Source: Prinia subflava
Taxonomy: Eukaryota > Chordata > Aves > Passeriformes > Cisticolidae
DNA: 64,000 bases
Direction of reading: 5' to 3'
Assembly (NCBI RefSeq): GCF_021018805.1
Contig: NC_086254.1
Location: forward strand, 25,791,300-25,855,299
The position numbers and the translations under genes are program-made. A model generated the notes under the pieces. The model was given only the letters and a program-made list of their open reading frames with translations. It was not told the DNA's origin and ran no database searches. Below are positions 24,226-36,977 of this stretch, piece after piece; position 1 is the stretch's first letter; each line of letters starts with the position of its first letter.

Positions 24226-27200
24226 CTTCAATAAACATGGGAACAAAGCTGAATTTTGGCATTATTATTATTTAGAACAACGAGATGGGAAGATAAAGAA
24301 GGTTTATGGTAGAAGCAAACTCTAGGAGGATGTACCTTGGCTTTAAAACATGAAAGTTATATAGAAATTAAGAACCATTACATTTATAGAGGGCACGTTC
24401 AACTCAACTCTGATGAGCAAGTCTGGGATTTTTTCTCATAAAAACATTATCCCCATTTTCTTCCCAGAATCAGTAGGAATGCCTCTAACTTTTTATCTAG
24501 AGCACAATTAACTCTTTATTAAAGGTGCATTTTTGAGCCTGATCTTCAGTTTTTTGGGGATAATTAAAACAGCAGAGAAAATGAGAAAAAGAGTAAAAAA
24601 TGGAATAATACTGAAAATATATAAAATAGAAGAAGATTAAAAAACTCTGGCCATGTTATTATGCCAAGTAAAACATTTTTCTTAACCCTTATGGAGACAC
24701 ATAGGAAGTCTTTTGCTTTAAATCAAATGTCTGTACCTGACTCATTCAGGGGGGAATAAGGTTCTCTAATCCAGGACTGTACTCTACTCCTGCTGCAAGC
24801 AGACAGTGGGGATGGTGCTACACAATCCTAAAAGAAAAGTCACTGATTTATTTACCAGCTTCCAAATTAAATTGCTTTTTGAAGTCTCCATCAGAAACTC
24901 ACATTTATGTTGTGAAAAATAATTAATTTTTTATTGGAAGTCACTCAGAGAATATTTACTCTTGGTTATTTTTTTTAAATATGAATTGTAACTGATCTTG
25001 TTGGGATATCATTCTTTCATTGCATCCATATCATAAACAATTATCTAACTTATCTCCAATATTTAAAATTAACTATTAGCAGGTCCCAAAATCTGTGTTA
25101 AACACTGAGATGCATTTCCCTTAACCCTCAGCACCTGGAAAGGAGGTAACAGATGCCAAGCTGCAGCTCTCTTCTGGAGAGCAAGGCCTGTCCTAACTCA
25201 CCTCTTTACTTTTAGTGAGAGGTTTGGTGGCATCCTGCAGTTTGCCTTTAGCACAAAGCGTGTCTGAAAAGCAGGACTGGAGACTGGAATCCCCGTTGTT
25301 ATTCTCTGTTTCCAGCACAGCTCCATTTGCACGTTGTCCACTGTCAGCTTTATACATTGTTAAGCTGAGCTGCACATAAAGAAAAAAAATCATTATTGAA
25401 AGGAGATGTCCCTTAAAGCTCACCTGTAAATTGATAAAGCCAAGAGCTGCAGGTCTCTTCTGAAGAGCAAAGAATTTAGGAACATACCTCTTCCTTATTT
25501 TTGGGGATAGGTTTAGTGATATCCTGAAGCTTTCCTTTAACAGAAAATGTGTCTAAAAAACTATGCTGGAAACTGGAATCTTCATTATTCTTACAGGTTT
25601 CTGCTGCAGTTCCCTTGGAACTTTTACCACTGACAGTTTTGTATGTGGTTAAGCTGAGCTGCACAGGAACAAAAAACCCCCAAACGTTATTGAGAGGAGA
25701 AGCAAAAATCAGCTGGCAGCCAAATGGAACAATTTCAGTTGAACAAATCCAGAGAAAGGTTAATGCTCTTACCAAAGATGCTTCAGTTAAAACTGGTGAG
25801 AAGCTTTTCCTTCCAAACGTGAACTTTGTAGCTGCTGTCTCAGGGGACTGAGTTACAGCCAGACCTTGCATACTCTTGTTTTGTGGACAGAAATTACCGG
25901 GAGAGGTTCCTCTCTCAGAGTTTAGCACTTCCCTGTCTTCTGGCGGTGACTCCTGCAGGCCAAGCGACCTCTGGCTGGAGCTGTGCTCTGGGCTGCCACC
26001 TCCCGACACTCCCTCCGCACCTGGAACAGTTCCTGCGCTGTCAGCGCCGGCAGCGGGAGCTCCCGGGCAGCCACAGCCCCGCTCTGCTCCCTGCACAGCC
26101 CCGGGGATTTCCGGGGCTCAGATGTGTGGAACTGGGCACAGGCCCTGCCCTTTTCCCCTCTGCCACTTTCAGCAGTACCAGATTTGTTCTAACACTGACA
26201 TGATGTGTTTGTGTCACCCTGATGTCAAATAACTGCACCAACCTACTGAAGAGTTAGTGACATACTAATACAATGCCTTAAATTATGTGGAACAACTGGA
26301 ATTTGGGACATCTCATTTTAAAATCAATGTCAAATTGCACTGCCCTGATAACCCTCGGTTGAGCTGCACCTCTTGATTCAGTACTGCTGGAAAAGAGAAG
26401 TGAAAATACCCACATCTCATGGTCTCAAGGGAGGCAGGGCTCTCAGCTGAAGGCATTTCCACTTCCCTGTGCTCTGCAGGACTCCTGGGCTTGAGCAGGG
26501 CTCTCTGCACAAAGCTCTCCACTCTCTTCGGCTCCACAGCTTCAATCTGCAGCACCTTTGGCTGCCTGCAATCCTTGCTTGCCCCATTCATGTATTTCTA
26601 ATAAAACACAAAATTATATAAACACCTTTGTAACCACAGTGTCCATAAAGGCTGATAAAGGGAGTGTCCTGGTTTGGAAATACAGATTTATTATCTAGGT
26701 ACCACTCATCAAGCAGAAGGATCATCATTAGAAATACCTTAATCCATAAGCAGATCAGGTTTTCCAACATATATAAACTGAATTTCTTTAACTCAACACA
26801 TAAATTTCTATTCTTATCAAGTACTTAACTACTGGAGGTAATTACTGATGTTTCAGGATTTAATGAATGAAGTTTAGAAACCTTTCCATAGATATTGACA
26901 TGTTATGCTAAAAAAAGGAAAATGTTTTAGCAACCAGTGTTCCTTTACTAAAAATCCATTTGGATATTCAGAAAATGTATTGACACAGCTTTACCAGCAC
27001 CACATCAGCTCAATGAGATTTGGTTCACTAAATCCTCCCACTGAAGGACATTTTCAAAATATTGTCACATTTTCAAATACAGCACACAGCAATTCTTTGC
27101 AGCAGAATAAATCTGATAAATAGAACCCCAAATCTATTATGACTTGAGATTATTTAGGAATGATTTTCTTTGCAGCTCAATATTCATCATTAAAAAGGGG

Positions 27201-30200
27201 GCAATATTAACAATAATAAAATTAACTTCAATTTGCCTCTGTTGGGCACTTAAAACTCAGGAGTACCAAGTACAAAGCAGAGCAGAGTTTGAAAAACATG
27301 GCAGGGATGGGTTTTTAATAATAGAGTGGAACTGCACACCTGGATTTTGGATTTTTCCTCCTTGGAGGTGCACATTGGAATCTCTTCCTCACTCTCAGAC
27401 TCAGAACTGGAAGGTTCTTTGTAATTTTTTGTTGCTGCTGCTCTTCGAGGGAGTTTTTCTCTGGTGGGTTTTACTATTGTTTCATCCATTTTTGAATTCT
27501 GGGGTTTACATTTGTTTGTCTTTGGAAGAATAAAACAATCTTTAGTTAACAAGAACCATTAATACATACATAAGATAAAATGGCATAAACTTGGTTTAAT
27601 TACTTGAAACTAGAAAGGTTTAACTTTACCAAATCTCAGAGAATCCAACTACTAAAAACAGCACCCAATGTACAAAATCATTCTAACTCAGTCATGACTG
27701 AAAATCCAGCTAAATATTATATGAAAGGAATACAGTACCTGAAAAGAATAAACTGTATTTAACAAGTGATCTGGGAGAAATGTCACATATGTATGAAAAA
27801 TTATTTTAAAAAATTATTTTAAAAAAGTTTCTGGGGGAAGTGAAGAGATTTTTAATCTATATTAAAATTCTAGTTACAGATTTACATTTACCTTTTTCTT
27901 ATTTGTATTTTTGCCTTTAGCTTTATCCATGTACCAAGCAGATTCAGAGGATTTATCTGCAGTTACAATACAAGAAGGTTGAAAAATCAGGAAAATATTC
28001 AAATGTTTGACGTTAGTTTTAGCTGTAAAATAACAGAACCATCTTCCTGCCCACAAAGTGATTGATTCAGTAACTGCTTTCAGCCCATTATTTTGAAAAA
28101 CACATTTTTTTAATTGACAACGACTTGTACCTGTCCCATTCTCCTATAGTTTTCCACATTCAAATACAGAATTTATGTAAACTGATCTTTATAAATTATT
28201 AGAATTAATTTGAAAATTCTTTATGCTTGGAAACAAGACAACAAAAATATATGATATTTGCAACACAGCACGTGCCATGCTGTGCACTTCATGTCTGTGG
28301 ACAAACTTACTGCAGCATTCTTCAGAAATATGAAAAAATAATTCTTACTTTTGTCTGTGCCCATTGGTTTCCCTGATTTTTTACTTCTACTGTAATCAAT
28401 TATCTGGGCTTTAGGTTTCCTCCTGGATTCCTGCAGCCAACTAATCTCTGTCTTGCTGTCATCCCCTCTGTTCTCTGTGTCTGAGTCACTAAAGAGATGC
28501 TTCTTGTCTCGATTGTTTCTCATCTACAAAACCCAAAAAACTTCATAAGTTATTGATTAATTTTTTATACATTCTGCTTACAGAATTGGTATTTAAAGGC
28601 AGAAGGACAAGCTATGCTGATCCATAAAAATCTGAGCCTTACCTTTTTTCCTTCTTTCCCTTCTGTGCTGGATTTATTGATGGCTGTGTTCCTTAATCAG
28701 AGAAATAAAACCCACCTTTAAACAGAACATTTTAAAATCGTTGTTCTAAAGCTTTCTACCATTCCCATGATATCTGGATTAAGATTCAAACAACGGTACC
28801 TATTTTTGTTTCCACATTATTTTGGAATTACCTGTTCACCTTAAATCCTAAAAGCTGTGTTTGTGTCCCAGTATCAGCAGGAGTACACAGTAACAGCACA
28901 GCCCTTTCCAGGAGGATCAATAACCAAACCCCACCCCCTCTGTTCAGGAGTTTCTCTCCTGCAGTGCTCCATGAGGAGAACTATTTCCTTCATGGAACAC
29001 ATCCTTCCCTTTCTATCACCTTCCCAAAGGACCACGATGGAACAGCAAGGAGAAAAGAGCGATGTTTATTGCACAGACATTCTTATCCTGCAGCATTCCC
29101 TGGAATGTTGTGACTGCCTGCTGGAGAGTGCAGGCTGTACTGGGATAATCTGCAATTAAAACAGAACATCCTACCCTTTTCTGTTTGTCTCTGCATGAAC
29201 ACTCAGCTCAGTCACACGCAGTTCTTGGATCTGAAAATGCAAATAGGGAAGAAACAAATGAAGGTTTTCATTGGTTATAGAATCTGTACAAAATTAAACA
29301 GGCTGTCAGCCAGTAACTGCTGAGGAGATTTTTTTCTAAGTCTTTACACTCAGCAATTAAGGGGTAATAATTTCTATCTTGGAATTTATTTACTGACAGT
29401 TAAAACCAACAGCAACTGACTGAAGCTTTCAGTATCTCAAAGCAATACAAGACTTCCCACCCACCTGCCTCAAGCCTTCCCCAATTCACTCCTCTGAGCC
29501 ACAAGAAGCAAAACTGTTCTTTTATCATCATTAGATTTTCTTTTAGCTCAAACATCTGGACAAAGATGTCTCTAAAATGGGGATTAGGAGGATGCCAATA
29601 ATGTTTTCAGGATAATTTAAGATAACGATACTCCTAACACACTGTTTAATTCTTAATTCAGGAGAAATATCATCACAACCTGAAGTGGCCAGAATCTTAA
29701 GACAGAGGATATTGCTCAATATTTGAGAATGCTGGATTATTTACAGGGCAAACTTTCTTTCTCACTTAGTTCACTGATACAATTTGAAGTTTCAAATCTT
29801 AATTATACTTTAAGTAGACAAAATTTGACTGATTTCCTTTCTATTCTACTCGTAACAGAGAAATTTCAGTTATTTCTTACTCCAAGCTTGATTGTAGGCT
29901 CATCAAACCCGCTGATGTTAAAGTTGTAGACATCATCCCTGTCAAAGAGACACAGAGATCAATTTTGTGACTGACAATTTCTAATGAACCTTTCACACAG
30001 TCAGGCGTGGGTAACCAGAAACTGTGTTTGAAAATGTTGGAACTACTTACAGAACATGGCCAGCAGTTATATTAAGAAAAGAGGCCGTTTTTAGGGTCCT
30101 GTCCTGAACTTCTTCCTATCCATAAATGAAAAGTTAGCTCCTCAAATTTAGACTGTGCATTCATAGCAAATTCATCATGAAGATAATCGGGTTGATTAGC

Positions 30201-33200
30201 AACAGTTCAATATGGCAAAACAGATCTGCAGTCAATGCATAATTAACATTACCATCTACAGATACTTAATATTCAATGGTATTTATCAACTTTCCTTTTA
30301 CACCTAATGACTTCCACTTATTAAAAACAATTCTAACAAAAGCACTAATGTGTTACCTTGGAGATCCAGGATTTATTTAAATGTGTCCTAAAAATAAAGA
30401 TACATTTTGTTAAATACTAATTAGATAACATGCATTAGAAAACTGCCTATATATAAAAAAACACCTAATCAAACCCAGTAAATTTATTCATGTATTTCAA
30501 CACAACGTCAATTAAAAGATGGATTAAAAGAGCCCAGTCCCTTTCATTTATCAGCATTTGTGGGTACATCACAGAGCCAGCCAGAGGCACACAAGGAATA
30601 ATTCACACTGTACCTGTTAAAGCCCAGGGACTCTCTTGCCTTGCTCTTCTCATCACTCCTGTCTCTGTATCTCTCACTGATTTTACTGATCAGCGATTTG
30701 GCTGCATCTGCCATTTCTTTAGACTTTGGTTTCTATAAAAACAGTTTAAGACTCAACACCCAACAGAAGAACAAAGCTGCAAACAGAACTTCATGTTCCT
30801 AAGACCCCCGTAAACTTCATTAAATGTCTCCTAATGGATTAAATTACATACATTTGAAAACCATTTTCCCTTGCATGACAGTAAACCCACCAATTTTGAA
30901 ACACTAAAAATTGGACAATTCTCTTAATTGCAAGTGGAAGAAACAAAGGTAAGAAACTCTCACTGTCTTTGACTGTTTTGGATTTGTAGTTTCTTTTCTG
31001 AGGAGAATATCAGGGTCCTCTTGTGGAAGATCAGCATGCAAGGATGTGTCAGACACTCTGGCTGAAAGAAATGTTTTAAACCATGATTCAGTAGTAGTTT
31101 CAATATTGTTCCCTTTAGTATTTAACAGTTTCTGTTCCAGATAATCAACACTGACTCTCTACTGAGGATGGCATCAATTTAATTTTCTTGGTTCTGTTTT
31201 ATTCATTTGTTTATCTGGAGAGGTAATTCAAAAAGCTGAATAAATGCTTTTTGTTTCACAGCTCTCTCACTGCCAATAGTAATAAAGGGAAAAAAAAGAA
31301 TCACTGCAAGTTATTTCTCTGAATCTGTTTTTGGGAGTAAGAGTTGACCAAGTGTGACCATCACCTGCATGAGATGCACGTGCCAGTGGTGGATTTGCAT
31401 TTTGCTTGTCCCCAGTTGTTATATTCTTCGCAGGAAGAGGGAATGTTCTTTTTTTCCATGTTTCGGTTTTATTAAAAGAAGTCTCCAAAAGACCAGGCAG
31501 CCTAACAAAGACAACACCAGCCTACTGTCAGAACTTGAGTCTTAATTATCATAAAATAGGAAAATGGCTATATCAGAGATATCAAAGCATTTTACATTGC
31601 AACAAAATATCAATTCTGGTAATGTTTGAAAATTCTCCTTCAAAGTCAGCGACAACAATGACTTGGAATTCTTTTCCAGTACTTACAAAGGTTTGCTGCT
31701 TCTCCCCACTGGCTGAGAATCAGGAACAATATCTAACACTTCATCTAAATGAGACATTAATTTGGTGTCAATTATTATGGCAAAATTAAAATTAAAATTT
31801 TAAAAGTAAGCACTATCAATGCTTGTAAAATTACTTGCCTAAAGTTTGCTTTTCTGTGGCCTCTTGTACAATTTTTGAAACTTCCTCAGAACACGTTTTC
31901 TGCAGTGGAATGACACCCAAAAGGAAATATTAGTGCAGTACCATAAGCAGTACAACCTCCTCAACTTGTGCTTTCTCTAATAAAACATGAATTTCTTTTT
32001 CTCATTTCATGGAAGTGCTGTTCCAGTACCTTCCCATGTATTTTTGCCTCATTCCTGATATCTGACTTCCTGATCTGCTCTGTTTCACAAAATCCATTGT
32101 CTACTGTGCATCTCTGCCCACGTCAAAAAGCACAGTGAGTAACACTGCCAGTTACAGCCCATAGAAGCCAAAGAAATGCTTTAAACAAAACATTCTGTAC
32201 ATGAAAGCTTTTTCCAAAGCATGGCTGTATCAAAAAATGCTTCAGAGTCCCACAGTCTGGGGCTCAAACTGAATCTGAGCAAGGCAGACATTCCCAACCA
32301 GAAAAAATATAAAATATTATTTTATAGTCATTGTTCAACAGGAAGAAAAAATACTCAAAATATACTTAAACTGCAGGTCAGTGACGGTGATGCAGTTTTG
32401 TTTTATAGTAGTGGATGCCTGATCAAAAATGCACTAAAAACCCCAACGCTTTAAATGCTGCAAGCTGAAGACATCATTTCAAAAGCACAGCTGAATGTAC
32501 TCCGTGTTTTCTGACTATTTCACTACTGCATAATCTATCAGAAATTATTGCATGCTCCTTTCTCCTGTTACACACAAAGGAAGAACAGAGGTTCCAAAAA
32601 CAGGAAGTTAACTCTGGGACAGAACTGATGGGTGAATGCAAATTTGGCCTGATTTTGCCAGTGTTCAGTCTGACTTCAAACACGTTAAACCTGAAATCTA
32701 GAGGGCGAGAAAACACAATGCAATAAAGTAAAACATACTATTTTCTAAAAGTGACTTGCTGACTGTAAAACTGTAGCTCTTTAAAACATGAACTAGGAAC
32801 AAATTAGAATAGAAATAAAGATTATTCTAAGTAAAAAGACTTGGCTACAGAGGACATGCATACGTCAGGAGGTTCCTGATAGAAGTTCTTTGTTCTGCTC
32901 TCATTTACTGCATCATTGTCAGACCTCTTAGTAGAGCTGGTCATTTCCAAAGGCAATTTAAATCTCCCTTTAAAAGGAGTGGCTGAAACAAAAGAGAGAT
33001 GTGTTAGGACTCCACCAGTTCTCCCATTACAACAGGAAGAGTTTTGCCCACAATCACAGCTATTCCATGAACTCCAACAAAAGCTGGTTAATTTTGATAC
33101 CAGCCTCTTATGGACCTTTAATTGAGTTAATGAGAGTTGATTCCAACTCTGCTATGTGCAAATTAAAAGCCCACAGACTGTGGATGTCTGGAGACAAAAA

Positions 33201-36200
33201 CAAAGCTTAATACAGGCTGGCTCTGGTAGAAAATATTCCGTTTCTATTTAAAGACTTCACTGTATTTTTGCTGTGTTCTCAGCTGGCTCCAGAGGTGCCA
33301 GGTGAGTCTCAGCTGTTGGGAATGCAGTGCAGCCCTGGCCCACACCCTGCCTATGGAGCAAGCAGCCCTTAAACAGTTCAAGTTTAAAGCCCTGCTCAGG
33401 AGATTTTGTCATTTCTCCTCTTCATGTCCCGCTCTGCCAAGGATCACAGTTCATGCCTGAGTTTCAGAGTCCATTTCTAGTGTATTTTTACCCTGAAAGC
33501 AGTTGCAAACTTACATGTGCTGACAAAAGACAGTGGGCTCCTTGTGGACACACTCGTGGTTCCAGGAATGAGCACAGATGCCTCAGACACTTTCCTTTTG
33601 CGGGATGGAGTTATCTTGAGGAACAGAGAGAACTTGGCTGTAATGCACTGATTTAAGAATGACAGCACAAGAATTCAGAAAATTTACTGCCAAGAGCCTC
33701 CTGACACTTTCCATTATTGGAGTGTCAATTGCTGCTGCTGCAGACATCAAGGTAATGTGATTTTTGCTGTTATATTTCAACTAAATATTTTTAAACTGAG
33801 ATTCATGGTTTTTGTTTTCTAAATTAATTCAATGAAGTATGGACAAATCCTGTCCCTTGCTCACCAAGGGATTCCCTGGAGATTCTGCAGAGTTACAAAC
33901 TAAGCAGAAAGAGGTTTATGAACTGCTGCAGGACACCCACCATGAAGACACAGTAACTTTGTTTTTAGCACCTCCCCAGCAGTCCCTCAGGCCACACTTG
34001 ACTTTTCCATACTGGAACATCTGAGTTCAAAACCTTCATCAAAACCTTCTCTTTAAAGAGAATTCTCAGAGCACCATGGTCTAAAGATCATTAACAATTC
34101 CTTTTTATTTCTGTAGTTTCAAAATACTAACAAATTTTTTAGCAAAAGGATTTTTATAGCTTAATGTCCAGTCATAAGAAAAACAATCAAACCCTTATTA
34201 CAGTACTAACTATATTCCAACTGTCAGATAAGAAGGGATTTAGACAAAAAATATTACAAATATTTAAATTTATATGCATTTTCTCTCTACTCCTTTTGGT
34301 TTTGACAATCCTACTTACCTTGGAGGAATCACCTCTGAGTTTTTCTTGACTGTTATTTTTACTCTGAGTCCTCAAACTTACAGGAGGTTGCTGAGTTTTG
34401 TATTTACTGACTTTCTCCTCCTCCTCTCCAGATTTTTCTTTCAAACCTGGTGTCAGCTGACTTTCTGGTACCAGAACCTATAGAACATTTTAATTTCTTT
34501 TAATTTGTATACATTATTTGGATTTTATAATATTTAATTTTTACACAAGCAACTTCTTTACCCTAAGTAACACTTACCCCTCTGGAGATTCTGATAAACT
34601 TCAGAGGTTACAGACTTTTAGTTTGAGAAAATTCCAACTTAATTGCTAATTTTGAAAACACAAGGATGGGTTTTCATGTAAATGCACATAAAAGAACTTG
34701 CCCTGTGCATATTTGTCTGTTTTATTCTATGATTTGGATAATAATATCTCTCCCAAAAAAACAGTACATATTTAATAGACACCACTTACCTGGCTTTAGA
34801 CTTACCTCTATTTATTGATATTTTAAAGTCTTTGTTTTTACTGTGAATGATTATAAATGATGACTAATCAGACTAATTAAACAAACCCAAGAAACCATCT
34901 CAGCACACTGGTAGGATACCTGTGATCCACTTTCATCAAAGACAACGTGGACACTTGTTTTGGCCACTGATGCAGACTGCTTCTTGCTGAAATCCTGCAA
35001 AGGGAGAAGTCAAAATAGACACTTTGCTCTTTGTTAAAACAAGAAACCAAATATTTAAGTGAGAGATCATAAGTGTCTGAAATCAGATTACAGAGGAAAA
35101 CAGATTCTACAAGTTCACAACAGTTTCTTTGCTCAGGAGTTCCTCAGTCACTTCAGGACAAAGCAGTTTGTTACAATGAGTAAAGTGTGGCTTGCTAAAA
35201 ATGTTTTACTAAATACAGCTGCAACATTCATATGGCAATGAGACATTGAGTTGGAATCAATTAGAAACTATTCAAAAAGGTGTTTAAATCTTACCTTACA
35301 TTTATGAAATCCATAAATCTTTACGATCACGTCTTTGATTTCCAAGATAGAATCAAAATATAAAAGAAATTTCTCTCCTTCAAGAGTGCCCACACTCATT
35401 GGGCTTTTTAGATCTATTGTTAATAATTTATTTGAATCTTTTTCTGGACAAAAACAAAATTTGAAAAGCGGTTTCATTTCAATTTAACAGCACCTCATAT
35501 AAACTTTGTCAACACACAACATTCTTCAGTTCAGGTACTAAGATTAATATTTTACTTAATTCCCCCTTATCTACAATAATTTTATTTGTTAAAAAATTCA
35601 AAATTTATTTTTTTAGAAATAGTTAATCTGTATAATATTCTGCAGAATTTTCTTTGACTGTTATTTACTATAGCTGCAAACAAATTACAGGTATTTACTG
35701 TTCCAACAAGTTCAAAAGGAATATTGTTACCTGTCATTGTCTTATGCTTTATTTTGTATTGAAACAACTCCAAGACATGATTATTAAATTATTTTCCTAA
35801 AATCACACCAGCATGCCCAAAGTGCAGATGTGACTGCAGTGCAATTTTGACCCTGATAAAAACAGTTCCTGCAATATTTTCAGTGAGAATTTGCTTTGCT
35901 AGAATTAAGTCAGTACTTGAATCAATTTGAAATTAGATTGAAGTTAAAATACAACAAAAGGTCCCATTTTTGAGTTTAAATACCTTCCAGGCTGTACATG
36001 TTGACATCTTCTTCCTGTATAATGACTGTTTCCCACTGATGATCCTTACATGAAAAATACATTTTGAAAACCAGAGAAGTATTATATTACAATTACAACA
36101 AATCCAGTGATCAAAGTCATTCAGTGAGGACAAATTCCCAACTTTTTAAACCTCTGTTACAGAGTGACAGGAACTTGTGCTTCACTATTGCTCACTATGC

Positions 36201-36917
36201 ACATGTTAAACTATTCCCAAACAGCATTATGTGAAATGTGAAATTATTTGTTCTAAATATCAACAAAACCTGGATTTTTTTTTAGCCTTATCAACATCAG
36301 AATGCACACATAAGTTTAACGTGTTGAACATGAGGAAATAAACCTGACACATTCCAAGGAATTGTATTTGCTGTCTCAGGATAACACAGTGGGAGACAAA
36401 ACTCCGCTTACTTCATCCTCTGCTGCCACATAGAAGGAAATACTTCTGCTGCCAGTGTTGAAATCAATCCAAAAGTCTTCCAGGTTTTCATCCAATGGTA
36501 TCTGCAGCTAAAACAAAAAGAATGAGATAAAACAGTAAGAGCAGAGAGCACTGATTACTACCAGCTAAGAAGCTTCATGTTGGTTTGAACCCTGACAAAC
36601 TTTCAGTCCATGCCTATTTGTACATTTCTAAAAAAACGTAATTATCTTATTTTATCTCTAATTTTTTGTAACTAGAAGGCAGAAAACCTTACCTCCTGCT
36701 TATCAAGAGATGCTGATAAACATGGGAATGTAAAAACCCTGTAAGAAAAGGATATTTTTTCAAGTATTCTACAATGCTGTTAATAAATTTTGCAGATATG
36801 AACATAGCAAATGGATTTTGTTTTCACAAACTTCAGAGACTTAGAGATCCCATCAATCAAAGTTATTTTTACACCAGGGAAGTAACATGAAATTTAATCA
36901 CAACATAAAATTTAAAA

Positions 36918-36977
<60 letters not shown>

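Noticed and set aside
24226..24248. Alternative acceptor extending SYCP2 exon 24067-24225 to 24248
   Set aside because: The pyrimidine tract is good, but the phase does not match the strong upstream donor at 24737. The acceptor at 24225 keeps the frame. Left as a possibility only if a weaker upstream donor is used.
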